Below, piece after piece: positions 47,491 to 57,702 of a stretch of 64,000 bases of DNA (position 1 is the first letter of the stretch; every line of letters starts with the position of its first letter). The stretch comes from Dyadobacter sp. CY261 (GTDB taxonomy: Bacteria > Bacteroidota > Bacteroidia > Cytophagales > Spirosomataceae): NCBI RefSeq assembly GCF_021440085.1, contig NZ_JAKCPW010000004.1, positions 522,699 through 586,698 on the forward strand, written 5' to 3'. The notes beneath the pieces were generated by a model. The model saw only the letters and a program-made list of their open reading frames with translations, did not search any database and was not told the DNA's origin. Position numbers and translations under genes: made by a program.

Positions 47491-49821
47491 CTACTTACTT
47501 CCTGCTTCGATCAATTTTCGGTAAACATTACGCGCTTTTTCGTACGCCGCCGCAGCAGCACTCTTTTCTTCCGCACGGATATTCGGCTCCTTCATTTTCC
47601 AACACTGGTTCAAGGCGGCGAGGCACCATTCTGCGCTCTGTTTCTCCAAAATCGGCTGATTATCAACTTTTACAAAAACCGGATTGGAATGCGAGCTTGG
47701 GAAAACCCGCAATGCCAGCCAGCCCGACTTTGCGATTTTGGGAGAAAAACTAATGTCATTGAGCTTTCCATCTGCCTGTATTTCCACCGTATCCACAGGC
47801 ACGCCGTTGAATATCAACTCGGCCCGGACAGTTCTTGACTTGCCTAACCGCGACCGTTCGATATCCCAATAAGGCTTCTCGATAATTGCCGTGCTTGCAA
47901 TCCTCTCGCCAATACTATCTTGCTTCTCTGATAAATACGCAGCAACTTTCGCCGTCACTTTCACATTGCCCGCCGACTTCAAACCCACTTCGCTTTCACC
48001 GGCTCCCGCCTCGGTTCCCTCTACCTTGAAATCCATAATATGCGATTTCCCGTCGGAAACATAACTTCTGCCCAATCTGATAGCCTCGACGTAGCCGTCA
48101 TAATCCATCGCATTTTTGGGTTTGAAATAGCTACGCGCCTGTCCTACGCGTGCATCGGTAATGCAGGGAAAATCGGTTTCGCCGCTTAGTCGTGTTTTAA
48201 AACCGCAGTTCAGCGTGTGGTAATACATATTAAGCTCCCAGGGTGCGGGCGTATCGCCCGCGCTAAAAAAGTCGATCAAACCGTCGGTCACTGTCACCAC
48301 ATATTCATTGGCACCGATACCATCCATTTTCGGTGTTGCATAATTCGGGATCTTTGTTGTAGGTTCCATGGGTTCCAGGCCCCAGCCGGAATGCGCGTAA
48401 CCTACGACGCCACCCTGTGACTTGGCCCAGGATAGCACCGGCGCTGTCCAGGTAGGCCATTGTTCGATGGTCGTGGTGCCGGGATAATCGTCTTCTTTAA
48501 TTCGTAGTAAAACAATATGCCCTGCATGCGAAGAAGGAAAGCCGGAAACCTCCACATCGTTACGCATTACGTTTTTATTGCCAGACAACGGATGGTCTTT
48601 TCCTGTAAAAAAAGTCTTTTGATGGTACCAACTTGGCCCCCAGGCCAGGTTCGCCGCCATATTGAGGTCTTCTCCCAACACCTGTCTGAACATGTCCTTG
48701 GGATCGACGCCCTCCGTAGGGCTATCATAATGGCTGCAACCGGCAGCATGAATGTGATGGTCGGCGCTAAACCAGCCCAGCTTGGCCAGCTGTATCCATC
48801 GTTTCAGTTGGAACGAGACCCCAACCGAGCTCTCGCCTTCGGGAACCGTTATCTCCTTCATTTGAGGGATATATTCCGGTCCGCGTGTAAATGCGACCTT
48901 GTATTTACCAGGCGGAAGCAGAACATGTTCCCCGGTCTTGCGGTAAATCTGAGGTTGAAAGAATAAATCTGGATATTCGTCGGAGGCGGCCACTCGCCTT
49001 GATGGCAATGGGTAAATACCTTTGAACTTGCCCGATGCGTGTTCCTGGCTGTCGGTAATGAGAAAGGAAGCCATAGCGGGCGATCCATCATCGTCCTTCA
49101 CTTCCAGTTGTACCTTAACCGCCTGTTTTATATCGAACAGAATGTTTGTGGAGTTTCGGAACCCAATGTCCTGCGAGCCTTGACCAACATTATACGCAAT
49201 TTCCGCCTCCCGTTTCCCGGCGTCTTTGGAATAAATCTGAACCACCGCATATTCCAGCTTCAAACCTGATAAATTGGCCTGCAATGGTCTTCCGGCATAA
49301 ATCTGGATGTCCAGAAAACGATTAGCGACTTGTCCCTGCGTCAGTTCGTGCTCCTTTTTGACTTTATGGTCGGATGAAGGGGAATGGTAGGGCTTCAATG
49401 CGTTAGGGCTGGTGGCTTCGAATTTGGCCGTAACACCCGCCTCATTGTAAATCTTGACCAGAAATGCCGTCCAGCCGCTTTGTATTAATGCGGCCTTCGC
49501 TGCCCCACGATCCACTTTTACCCTTCCTTCGGGATTAATATGGACTATATTTAAACAATACGGATCAAATATCGCCTGAATGCCCTTCACTGTTTCCGCT
49601 GACAAAGGCCCTCGACCCAGCGCTTTCAGCTTCTCAGCATCTGCAGGCTGCAAGGCATTGCCAGAAAATGACAATGCTTCCTGCAAGCGCATGGCCTGTG
49701 CCAGCAATGGTTGCGGTTCCACGTCGGTCGCGATGGTGTGACCCGCGTGTTGATCGTGCTGCCCAAGCAGCATCAACGGTAGGAATACTGCAAAAATAAG
49801 TAGGGCAGACGTTGTTCTCAT
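47491..49821 (-). CDS. CehA/McbA-like PHP-domain metallohydrolase, exported
   Basis: 776 aa. Signal peptide ending LLGQ, then a His-rich start (HDQHAGHTI). A PHP-type metal-dependent hydrolase domain lies at about residues 350-590: GWFSADHHIHAAGCSHYD holds the HxH motif, with GVVGYAHSGWG and SGETDFPCITDARVG further on. Carbaryl hydrolase CehA is the named relative, but the substrate here is unknown. It lies 1 bp after the DUF5723 gene and so forms the end of an operon with recQ and that gene. Confidence 0.83.
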   Translation of the reverse strand: MRTTSALLIFAVFLPLMLLGQHDQHAGHTIATDVEPQPLLAQAMRLQEALSFSGNALQPADAEKLKALGRGPLSAETVKGIQAIFDPYCLNIVHINPEGRVKVDRGAAKAALIQSGWTAFLVKIYNEAGVTAKFEATSPNALKPYHSPSSDHKVKKEHELTQGQVANRFLDIQIYAGRPLQANLSGLKLEYAVVQIYSKDAGKREAEIAYNVGQGSQDIGFRNSTNILFDIKQAVKVQLEVKDDDGSPAMASFLITDSQEHASGKFKGIYPLPSRRVAASDEYPDLFFQPQIYRKTGEHVLLPPGKYKVAFTRGPEYIPQMKEITVPEGESSVGVSFQLKRWIQLAKLGWFSADHHIHAAGCSHYDSPTEGVDPKDMFRQVLGEDLNMAANLAWGPSWYHQKTFFTGKDHPLSGNKNVMRNDVEVSGFPSSHAGHIVLLRIKEDDYPGTTTIEQWPTWTAPVLSWAKSQGGVVGYAHSGWGLEPMEPTTKIPNYATPKMDGIGANEYVVTVTDGLIDFFSAGDTPAPWELNMYYHTLNCGFKTRLSGETDFPCITDARVGQARSYFKPKNAMDYDGYVEAIRLGRSYVSDGKSHIMDFKVEGTEAGAGESEVGLKSAGNVKVTAKVAAYLSEKQDSIGERIASTAIIEKPYWDIERSRLGKSRTVRAELIFNGVPVDTVEIQADGKLNDISFSPKIAKSGWLALRVFPSSHSNPVFVKVDNQPILEKQSAEWCLAALNQCWKMKEPNIRAEEKSAAAAAYEKARNVYRKLIEAGSK

Positions 49822-49822
49822 A

Positions 49823-51268
49823 TCAATTCTTGTCCTTTTTCCGATATGCTTTCCATGCGGTAAAACCGATATACATCATGCTACCGCGTGCGCCGCCGCT
49901 TTTCATGAGGCCGTTGACATTACTGAATCCTAGAAAAACAGGCCCGAAATGCCCTGCAAGCCCTATGGACGGTCGGTTATTACCCTGAATGAAAGAAATC
50001 GGCAGAGAAAGGCCCGAATCCTCGTCTTCAAAGCGTGGCGTAACCATAAAAGTATTCGGCACGTACATATCTAATGACTGCCCCCGGCCGGACTGCCCGG
50101 TACGGCTTTTGAAACGGCTTGTCTGGGCCAAATTCAAAAAGAATCCGTGGAAGACCTGGACATCCGCTTCGAGATGGATAGCCTGTGGCAGTTTCACGGT
50201 CTGCGAAAATGCGGTGCTGGTATCTCCCGGGAAAAGACTCATAAAACCCTCGGGACCCCGGTCACTGATCGTTTCAAGCTGCGTTTGGCCAATTACTACA
50301 TCACTATGAGACCCTCTGACTACTTTCGAATCCGTTGTCTTGTATTTCACAGAACCGATATCCGTCAAAGAACCCGCAAGACGCACCAGGTAATCCGGGC
50401 TATAGTTGTATTCCTCTTTGCGATCCTTCCAGACAGAGCCCAGCTCATAAGTAAAGCCCAAATCATATGCCCAACCTGAGCCATACTTCCCGGAACCAAA
50501 CAGATTTCCAATGCCCATTTTACGGTTTGGGGTGCTGTATCCGCTTTCATAGGTAAGGTTATCGATCTCCAACTGACTAATATCCGGATCGCTGCCTGCC
50601 GTGTTAATGCTGTAACGATCGGCATTGCCTTTCAAATAAGCCACTCGCGCACCGAAAACGCGTTTTACCGTCGCACCGACGCGGACCTTATGGCCTTCGA
50701 TGTCCAACAATTGCCCGCCCCACGAAAAACTGATATCCGAAAAGCTTTGCTGTACCAGACTGAAATCACCCCAGGCCTCGTTCGAAAGCGGCGGCGTACT
50801 GCCCGTATCGAGCCGCTTCATGTACAGGTTATCGATCGCTTCGGGAATATTCCGTCCTTGCACAAATCCTCTCGTCCGCAACTGAATGGCCACAGCATGG
50901 TATTTACCCAACGCAAAAGACGCCGATGGCCAGCGGATTTCCCCAGTCAGAAAAATGGGGTCTTTGTACGTAAGCGAGCCCATTGTGCGCGAGCGGCCAT
51001 ATAATTCTTTGGTTGAATGCGCCGAAAGGATAGGGTATAGAAATGAATTTTCACCGATAAACCGGAAATAGCGGTATTTGATGCTACCACCGAGCGTCAG
51101 AATATTGACCTGAAACTTTTGACGTGGTCCCCCAAGCACTGACGGATTATAGGTGGCACGGTACAATCCCCCGTAATTGCTGAATTGCAGGCCAGGAATC
51201 TGTTGAGCGACAACGCATTGAAGGGTCGTCAGAAGTAATAGTGATGTGGTAAGTAATGAGGTTTTCAA
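49823..51268 (-). CDS. DUF5723 family outer-membrane protein
   Basis: 481 aa. Signal peptide ending VVAQQ. Then IPGLQFSNYGGLYRATYNPSVL, the usual beginning of DUF5723 proteins, and many beta strands with Gly and aromatics, ending in a C-terminus with aromatic strand MMYIGFTAW. Probably a barrel related to PorV/FadL-type proteins. Its ATG overlaps the recQ stop by 4 bp, so translation is coupled. The CehA-type gene follows after 1 bp. Confidence 0.82.
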   Translation of the reverse strand: MKTSLLTTSLLLLTTLQCVVAQQIPGLQFSNYGGLYRATYNPSVLGGPRQKFQVNILTLGGSIKYRYFRFIGENSFLYPILSAHSTKELYGRSRTMGSLTYKDPIFLTGEIRWPSASFALGKYHAVAIQLRTRGFVQGRNIPEAIDNLYMKRLDTGSTPPLSNEAWGDFSLVQQSFSDISFSWGGQLLDIEGHKVRVGATVKRVFGARVAYLKGNADRYSINTAGSDPDISQLEIDNLTYESGYSTPNRKMGIGNLFGSGKYGSGWAYDLGFTYELGSVWKDRKEEYNYSPDYLVRLAGSLTDIGSVKYKTTDSKVVRGSHSDVVIGQTQLETISDRGPEGFMSLFPGDTSTAFSQTVKLPQAIHLEADVQVFHGFFLNLAQTSRFKSRTGQSGRGQSLDMYVPNTFMVTPRFEDEDSGLSLPISFIQGNNRPSIGLAGHFGPVFLGFSNVNGLMKSGGARGSMMYIGFTAWKAYRKKDKN

Positions 51269-53196
51269 AGTTGAGTTTTGTTAGTTGAGGACAGCATTCC
51301 CTGTTCGTCGTAATGGATCGCCTCCTCCTGGATTAATGCTTGCAATGTTTTCAGGAAATCGTCGCCGGGCATACTGTCGAATGCACGGCCGAGTTCCAAA
51401 GGCAACATCGGGCCTTCACGACTTAAAAAATCGATAATCTGCTCTGCGAATTTGGCGTCCACGACGGAGTCACTAATCGCTTCATTTTTCCGGTTCCTAA
51501 TGCAGATGTCGCATACACCGCATTCCTCCGCATCGAATTCGTGAAAGTATTCCAATAAGAGCAAAGTCCGGCACCGTTTAGTATGTGTCGCATAGCGGAT
51601 CACCGCCTGTGCCTTTTGCAGGTCGCGGTCTTTTTTCTTTTGTATTTCAAAAACGTTTAGCGGGAGTAGAGAAGAATCATAGCGCGGTGTGAGGAATGTG
51701 AGCTGCGGCTTGTCTTTCCTGGGTTCGTAATCGATAACGTCTCGCTCGGCAAGGAATTTCAGCTTTCTCAGAATTTCAGGGACGGTTGCAAAATGGATTT
51801 GTGCAAGTTCAGTCTCGGAAATGCGCACATATTCTGTAAACAACTCGCCTCCATACATTCGCAGGATCAGTTTGATAAACGAATCCAACTCCTGGTAGCG
51901 TATCTGAAAGTCGTACAATTCCCGGTTATCAACCAGGAAATGGATCTTGGAAGCGTCGCCGAAATTTTCGCTCAACTGCACAAAGCCTTCCTCTTCCAAC
52001 AGTTTCAATGCGTAATGCGTCTCGTTCACAGGCAACCCGAAAACGCCTGCAAATTCCTGTATATCAAACCCAAAGCCGGACAACTCGCCCGCACCAACCG
52101 CAATTTTGTAATAGTTTGCCAAAGCCTGGTAAACCCGCCTCAGCATTTCCACCGGCGGATATTTTCGCTCAATGCTATCGATCAGTTCGTCCAGATCTAT
52201 TTTATTAAAAAGCGCCACCGCATACGCCTTTTTCTCGTCACGTCCGGCGCGCCCCGCTTCCTGATAATAGGCTTCCAGGTTATCCGGCAGATCAAAATGA
52301 ATCACCGCACGTACATCCGGCTTGTCGATGCCCATTCCGAATGCATTGGTCGCAACAACCGTGCGCACACGATTCTGAATCCATGCCGACTGACGTTCCG
52401 AGCGATCTTTGAAAAGCAGGCCCGCATGGTAGCTCGTAGCCGGAATACCCTGTCTGTTCAGCCAATCGGAAAGGTCTTTTGTACGCTTTCTGGTGCGAAC
52501 GTATACAATGGCCGTTCCCTGGACATTACGTAAAATCTGTAAAAGTTTTCGCTCTTTGTTCTCTTCGGGGAAAGCGGAATAGGAGAGGTTTGCCCTGGCG
52601 AAAGATTGTTTAAAAACCCTCGCATTCCGCATTTCTAGCTTGTCAAGGATATCCGCGCGTACTTCTTCCGTGGCCGTGGCAGTCAGCGCCATCACAGGTA
52701 CTTTGGGCAAAAGCTTTCTGAATTCTGCAATTAACAGGTAGGAGGGGCGGAAGTCGTAACCCCATGCGGAAATGCAATGCGCCTCGTCGATGGCGAGCAG
52801 GCACACGTTCATTTGCTTTGCGCGCACGATCATAATATCTGTTCGCAGGCGCTCCGGTGAAACGTAGAGAAATTTTGTATTACCGTGAATGCAATTATCC
52901 AGGGTAATATCAATCTCCGTTTTACTCATGCCCGAATGAATGGCCGCTGCGGAAATTTGCCTGCGTTTCAGTTGCTCCACCTGGTCTTTCATCAACGCAA
53001 TAAGCGGCGTCACCACGATGCAAACGCCTTCCGAAGCCATAACCGGCACCTGGAAACAGATGGATTTTCCTCCGCCGGTGGGAAGCAACACAAGCGTGTC
53101 CATGCCATTCAGGACCGCCTTGATGGCGTCTTCCTGAAATGGCCTGAATGTGTCGTAACCCCAGTATTGTTTCAGGACAGACCGGATATCAGTCAT
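51265..53196 (-). CDS. recQ: ATP-dependent DNA helicase RecQ
   Basis: 643 aa. DNA repair helicase, 3' to 5'. Walker A LLPTGGGKS, DEAH box AIDEAHCISAWGYDFRPSY, motif VMALTATAT, and motif VI YQEAGRAGRDE. The zinc-binding RQC region (KRCRTLLLLEYFHEF, then ECGVCDIC) and the winged helix are present. No HRDC domain is clear. It starts the operon with DUF5723 and CehA-type genes; an envelope pair behind a repair helicase is an odd combination. Confidence 0.95.
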   Translation of the reverse strand: MTDIRSVLKQYWGYDTFRPFQEDAIKAVLNGMDTLVLLPTGGGKSICFQVPVMASEGVCIVVTPLIALMKDQVEQLKRRQISAAAIHSGMSKTEIDITLDNCIHGNTKFLYVSPERLRTDIMIVRAKQMNVCLLAIDEAHCISAWGYDFRPSYLLIAEFRKLLPKVPVMALTATATEEVRADILDKLEMRNARVFKQSFARANLSYSAFPEENKERKLLQILRNVQGTAIVYVRTRKRTKDLSDWLNRQGIPATSYHAGLLFKDRSERQSAWIQNRVRTVVATNAFGMGIDKPDVRAVIHFDLPDNLEAYYQEAGRAGRDEKKAYAVALFNKIDLDELIDSIERKYPPVEMLRRVYQALANYYKIAVGAGELSGFGFDIQEFAGVFGLPVNETHYALKLLEEEGFVQLSENFGDASKIHFLVDNRELYDFQIRYQELDSFIKLILRMYGGELFTEYVRISETELAQIHFATVPEILRKLKFLAERDVIDYEPRKDKPQLTFLTPRYDSSLLPLNVFEIQKKKDRDLQKAQAVIRYATHTKRCRTLLLLEYFHEFDAEECGVCDICIRNRKNEAISDSVVDAKFAEQIIDFLSREGPMLPLELGRAFDSMPGDDFLKTLQALIQEEAIHYDEQGMLSSTNKTQL

Positions 53197-53540
53197 CAGA
53201 TCGTGCTTTGCGGTGTGGTAAATCAGATTTACAAAGTAATTGCATTAGCGCCGTTATCGAAAGCCGGAGTTACTCGTTTGATAAAAAGAAATGCCAACAA
53301 TTGTTCGCCCAGCCCAATGAGCGATGCAACGGCGGTTGAAAACATTTACAATTTGCTCGTGCTCATTGGCTATATCGTTCTGATTACCACGATATGGCAC
53401 CCCCGGCCCCATTGGCGAGTGTCGTGGCATTGGGGCTCAACAGCATTCGAAGTAAATTACCCGACGGTAACCTTTACCTCAACTTTATTGATACAGTGAA
53501 AACATTATCTTTGTTTGAAGTTCAATTTCAACCTCTTTCC
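53197..53540. other. 344 bp divergent promoter region
   Basis: Lies between recQ and the carboxypeptidase gene, transcribed away from each other. Open frames of up to 60 codons exist on the plus strand (53318-53499, with a hydrophobic stretch NLLVLIGYIVLITTIW) but no family is recognised. I call no gene or clear promoter element here. Confidence 0.5.
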
Positions 53541-54815
53541 ATGCGCACGCTGTTTTTCCTTGCCAGTATCATTACATTGTCGGGCTGTTCGGCCTCCCAT
53601 TATCTGAAAAGTGAGATCGACCGCTCGACGGTTCTCAGCCAGCAGCATACCGGGGTTTCCATTGCCCGCGTGCACGAGAAGAGTTCACTGGCTTCCTATC
53701 AGGACGATAAATACTTTGTGCCGGCATCTAATACCAAATTGTTCAGCTTTTATGCAGGTTTATCCGCTTTAGGTGATTCCATTCCCGGTCTTGAATATCT
53801 CGAATGGGGCGAATTACTGATTATCCGCGGTACCGGCGATCCTTCGCTGCTTCATCCCGATCTCCCAAATAGCAGGGTTCTAGACTTTCTGAAAGGCCGT
53901 AAAGAACCAATTTTTTACACACCCTACCATTTTGAAAACAAACGTTTCGGCCCCGGATGGGCTTGGAGCGATTACAATGACTATTATCAACCCGAGGTGA
54001 CTGCCATGCCTGTTTACGGCAATATTGTGCGTTTTAAAAACGCCAAGGCAGGTCAGTACCAGGCGAATCCGCGTTTCTGGCAAAAATCGATGGTGCAGGA
54101 CTCGGCCGTTTCGGGAATAGAGCGCGAAGAATTACAAAACGTCTTCCACTATCCTAAACTGGTTTCGAATCAACGCCCTGCACAGGACATTCCGGTTCAC
54201 ATGACCGACCAGGTGATGCTGCAATTGCTCAGCGACACGTTGAAAAAGGAGATCAAACTCATCAATATACCGCTTGAAATAGATTTGCAGACAGTAAATA
54301 GCATTCCGTCCGATTCGCTTTACGCCCGGATGATGCAGGTGAGCGACAATATGCTTGCCGAACAACTGATGCTCCTCTATGCGACCGCCAATAAACTGCC
54401 GCTCAGTACCGAAAAAGCGATCGCCCATGCCATTGAACATCATTTGGCCGATCTTCCGGATAAGCCTGTTTGGAAAGATGGCTCGGGCCTGAGCCGTTAT
54501 AACCTGTTCACCCCGAGAACAATGGTGGCATTGTTGCAAAAGATTTATGAAAAAGTGCCCCAGGAAAGGCTATTCAAAATATTGCCGACAGGCGGAAAAA
54601 GCGGGACGTTGAAAAACCTTTTTAAAGAAGACCCACCGTTCATTTTTGCCAAGACGGGTAGCCTGAGCAATGTATACAACCTGAGCGGCTATATGCTTAC
54701 AAAAAAGGGAAAAGTGTTGGTATTCAGCTTTATGAATAACAATTTTACGAAACCGACTGCCGACGTCCGCAAAGAGGTAGAACGCATTCTCACCCGCGTG
54801 CACGAGAAATTCTGA
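53541..54815 (+). CDS. D-alanyl-D-alanine carboxypeptidase, PBP4/S13 type
   Basis: 424 aa from the ATG at 53541 (MRTLFFLASIITLSGCSA), which gives a lipoprotein signal with lipobox LSGC; the frame is open from 53394 without support. The S13 motifs are present: SxxK in VPASNTKLFSF, SxN in VSDNMLAEQ, and KTG in FAKTGSLSN. Removes the last D-Ala from peptidoglycan or cuts cross-links at the envelope. A large domain I insertion typical of DacB lies between the first two motifs. The stop lies one base from the convergent membrane protein. Confidence 0.9.
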   Translation: MRTLFFLASIITLSGCSASHYLKSEIDRSTVLSQQHTGVSIARVHEKSSLASYQDDKYFVPASNTKLFSFYAGLSALGDSIPGLEYLEWGELLIIRGTGDPSLLHPDLPNSRVLDFLKGRKEPIFYTPYHFENKRFGPGWAWSDYNDYYQPEVTAMPVYGNIVRFKNAKAGQYQANPRFWQKSMVQDSAVSGIEREELQNVFHYPKLVSNQRPAQDIPVHMTDQVMLQLLSDTLKKEIKLINIPLEIDLQTVNSIPSDSLYARMMQVSDNMLAEQLMLLYATANKLPLSTEKAIAHAIEHHLADLPDKPVWKDGSGLSRYNLFTPRTMVALLQKIYEKVPQERLFKILPTGGKSGTLKNLFKEDPPFIFAKTGSLSNVYNLSGYMLTKKGKVLVFSFMNNNFTKPTADVRKEVERILTRVHEKF

Positions 54816-54816
54816 T

Positions 54817-56511
54817 CTATTCTTTCTCCTCCCAGGTTTTGCCGGTGCAATAAATGCTATTGCGGCCGTTTGCGCGCACCAGCACATAAATATTATAAAC
54901 GCCAGCCTCGATATTAGCTTTGTGAAAGGTCGCATTTGAGCCTTTGTCAAAATACATCCCGCGCCGAAACGTCGTTTTGAGCGGCACTGAAAGCTGGTTT
55001 GCCTGCGATGTATACACATGCGCCGGTGATTTGAGGATCACGTACGCGCCATCGGAGTAATCTTTCTCGGGTTTTGGAAAGGGCAGACGAAAGCCAATGA
55101 CCAGATGCTCGCCAAGCAGGCTGATTTCGTCCGGCTGATAGGTGCTGTCACATTGCACATAATCGGCCCGAGGGTTCCAATTTTCGGCCAATGGATCGGC
55201 AGATTGATAGTATGAACGTATTTGCTCGTACTTCCGCTGATCCATCCCAAACATACGGATACCGAGCCAATCGGCATTGTAACGGGCATTGAATTCCTGG
55301 GTAATGGCAGCACGCCTGTTATTGACCGCATCGGCGAAATTGGCATGCAGTACCAAAAGATTGATGAGAACCGCTGCTAGCAGAATCCCCGGCACAAATT
55401 TTCTGCGAGTGGTATTTTGCAGGATCGCCAAAAATCCGAAATACAATGCCACACACCAAAGCGCCGAATACATGCGGTAACGGCCCTTAAACATCCCGTC
55501 GAAAGTATCTGTGGGAATGCGTTTATAGGCAAGCGCGAGAGCTGTAATGGCTGTAAAAGCAACGATACCCAGCGTAAAAAGCGCGGTTTGGTTGTTATAA
55601 GGTGTTTTAAGCCAAGCCGAATTCCAAAGCTGAAGATATTGTTTTCGGTATGTAAAAAGCAACGCAGCAGCCATTAGCATTCCCACAGCCACCGCAATGT
55701 ACAGCGGCATCCGAGGATTACCGTAGGCCGAAAGCGTTGCCCAGGATCCGATAAATCCGAAGAAACCGAAGAAGGCATGCGTCACCTGCTGCGGATTTTT
55801 TAAGTCGAGACTCTGGGTAATGGGGGTGAAATCTATAAAATAGACGATGGATACGATCACAGCCGTAGCAAATGTGACCAAAAAATGTCTGCGATAACCT
55901 CCAACCAGGAAAATGAATCCGACCACGGGAAAAACCATTAATCCATTGCCGTAAGTAAATGTGGCAGCTACGGCAAAAAGCAAGGAGAAAATCGGCTTGT
56001 CGGGCCTGTAAGTTGCAAAATACAATGCGCAGAGCGAGAACAGGATTACTCCGAAATTACACAGTGAACTTACCCCCCAGAAGATATTTTCAAATGACTG
56101 GATATTGAACCAGAGCCACATTATAGGCACAAAATACCAGATCGAAAGCTTTAACTTTCTGAATGCACGATAAAAAACCAGTGCGCAAAGTCCCCAGCAA
56201 ATATTGGCTATGATCATCGGCCAGACGAGGTTGACCTTGCCGAATACATGATACAACAGCAAGATAACCGAGCGAGAAAAAACGAGGCGGTGTTCTGGGA
56301 AAAGGGTTGTCAGTAATTTCCATTTGCCGGCAAGATCGGCGTCCGGGAATTTCGATATGATGCTAAGAATGAGAATATCGTCGAATGCAATATAGTTGAC
56401 ATTCAAAGCAATGACTTCAAATACCCAAATGTAGATCAAAACGGGTATCAGGCACAATAACCAGGCAAGCCAGCTTTTTTCTCTGACGAAACGGAGGAAA
56501 AACGAATACAT
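54817..56511 (-). CDS. Polytopic membrane protein, GT-C-like
   Basis: 564 aa with about eleven membrane segments from residue 15 to 390, then a soluble domain (about 400-560) rich in Tyr and Asp. The start (LIYIWVFEVIALNVNYIAFDDILIL) carries a DD motif in the first loop, and ARYNADWLGIRM is found near the beginning of the soluble part. The layout fits lipid-linked-sugar GT-C glycosyltransferases, but I see no definite family. The gene is convergent with the carboxypeptidase gene. Confidence 0.75.
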   Translation of the reverse strand: MYSFFLRFVREKSWLAWLLCLIPVLIYIWVFEVIALNVNYIAFDDILILSIISKFPDADLAGKWKLLTTLFPEHRLVFSRSVILLLYHVFGKVNLVWPMIIANICWGLCALVFYRAFRKLKLSIWYFVPIMWLWFNIQSFENIFWGVSSLCNFGVILFSLCALYFATYRPDKPIFSLLFAVAATFTYGNGLMVFPVVGFIFLVGGYRRHFLVTFATAVIVSIVYFIDFTPITQSLDLKNPQQVTHAFFGFFGFIGSWATLSAYGNPRMPLYIAVAVGMLMAAALLFTYRKQYLQLWNSAWLKTPYNNQTALFTLGIVAFTAITALALAYKRIPTDTFDGMFKGRYRMYSALWCVALYFGFLAILQNTTRRKFVPGILLAAVLINLLVLHANFADAVNNRRAAITQEFNARYNADWLGIRMFGMDQRKYEQIRSYYQSADPLAENWNPRADYVQCDSTYQPDEISLLGEHLVIGFRLPFPKPEKDYSDGAYVILKSPAHVYTSQANQLSVPLKTTFRRGMYFDKGSNATFHKANIEAGVYNIYVLVRANGRNSIYCTGKTWEEKE

Positions 56512-56593
56512 AAATGATGATTTCCGAGAGCGGTTTCGCTCCTTCGGGTATGCTAATTAAGCAGGTCAACCGCTATTTTCAACCAATAACAGC

Positions 56594-57610
56594 CTAATTT
56601 TCGGTTTCCTCCTCTTCAGCGGACGCGCGGGGATCTTTGGTGTAGTCATAAAGAAGCTTACCCTTATCATCCCATTCGCGCAGAATGAAAGGTTCGAAAT
56701 CATCATCCCAAGCTGTTTTGGGATATTGGATTTCTTTTTTGCGTTGGCGACGAAACTGGTAGTACTCGACCCAGCGGCCTACCTTTTTGCCCGAATCGTA
56801 TTTCCCATCGACCGCAAGCTGTCCTTCCTTGTAAAATGACAAATACTCGCCTTCCACTTCGCCAAATGCAATAGGCATCACCTCCTTAACCTGCGTGTGG
56901 GCTGAATCATAATAGGTAATATGCGACTCCGCCGGGAAGCCGCGGTGCCAGACAACCTTATCGATCAGATTATATTTGGTGTCATATTTAACCCAGCGGC
57001 CATCTTTGACACCCATATAATAATGGCCTTCTTCGATCAGGTTTTCGCCACTATACTTTTTATATGAACCGTGCAAAGGCAATGCCTGCGCCTTGTCCTT
57101 AATAACCGAGGAGCTTAGCTTCCTGCTTTTTTTATCATACCAGCGTGTTTCGGTGGCACGGGCGTATTGGTCAATAGGCTTATATTCTTTCAAAACATGA
57201 AAATTCTCCACCGTAGCACGGTCGCCGCTGCCGTACTTAACCGACATGCTCTGCATTGGAATCCCTTCATATTGTACTTTTGCGAGACGCGTCTTTTCCT
57301 TACGCGCTTTGCGATCCTTCTTCTGGCTCTTGTACTCCTTCACCCGAAGTCCCAGGTCAGGGATCGTTTCGCCGAACAATGTTGATAGGTTGGTAGACTT
57401 GCTCTTGCCGCCCGGTGCTGACGCCCCTACAACAGGATCCAGGCCGGAAACGAATGATTTAAGATCATTGGAGCGTACTGCAGTATCCTTTTTCACCTGT
57501 TCCTTGGGTAGCCAGGATGGCGCAGGAGTATCATTCTGATTTTGCTGGGCAAAAACCGGAACCGACAGACAAATTGAAAAAAAGCCGCAGAACAGTGCTA
57601 CTCTTTGCAT
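56594..57610 (-). CDS. Exported MORN/YwqK-like repeat protein
   Basis: 338 aa, signal peptide ending VFAQ. The first part (about 30-115) is Lys-rich and poorly structured (KEYKSQKKDRKARKEKTRLA). Residues 175-290 contain MORN-like repeats: LHGSYKKYSGENLIEEGHYY, GVKDGRWVKYD, and LAVDGKYDSGKKVGRWVEYY. The YwqK name is an annotation convention; no toxin partner is seen. The C-terminus is acidic (EEEETEN). Function unknown. Confidence 0.8.
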   Translation of the reverse strand: MQRVALFCGFFSICLSVPVFAQQNQNDTPAPSWLPKEQVKKDTAVRSNDLKSFVSGLDPVVGASAPGGKSKSTNLSTLFGETIPDLGLRVKEYKSQKKDRKARKEKTRLAKVQYEGIPMQSMSVKYGSGDRATVENFHVLKEYKPIDQYARATETRWYDKKSRKLSSSVIKDKAQALPLHGSYKKYSGENLIEEGHYYMGVKDGRWVKYDTKYNLIDKVVWHRGFPAESHITYYDSAHTQVKEVMPIAFGEVEGEYLSFYKEGQLAVDGKYDSGKKVGRWVEYYQFRRQRKKEIQYPKTAWDDDFEPFILREWDDKGKLLYDYTKDPRASAEEEETEN

Positions 57611-57642
57611 GAATATAGGATTTTTCTTCAGAGCAAGATTGT

Positions 57643-57650
57643 TACTTTTG
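57643..57650 (+). promoter_or_regulatory. -7 element before GDP-L-fucose synthase
   Basis: TACTTTTG matches TAnnTTTG exactly and lies 53 bp before the chosen GTG start. No good TTG was found at the expected distance. Confidence 0.4.
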
Positions 57651-57702
57651 TAACGAATTGGTTTTTTCTATATTGATTTCCAATACAAATTTAAAAAACA
57701 CC

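Noticed and set aside
51793..52533. 246-codon plus-strand frame inside recQ
   Set aside because: Antisense to conserved helicase motifs; no family signal.
53318..53499. 60-codon frame with a hydrophobic stretch upstream of the carboxypeptidase gene
   Set aside because: The C-terminal half has no recognisable pattern and overlaps the probable promoter of the carboxypeptidase gene. It could be a small membrane protein, but nothing supports it.
56594..57610. Antitoxin role suggested by the YwqK name
   Set aside because: The MORN repeats and signal peptide point to an exported structural protein; there is no adjacent toxin gene.
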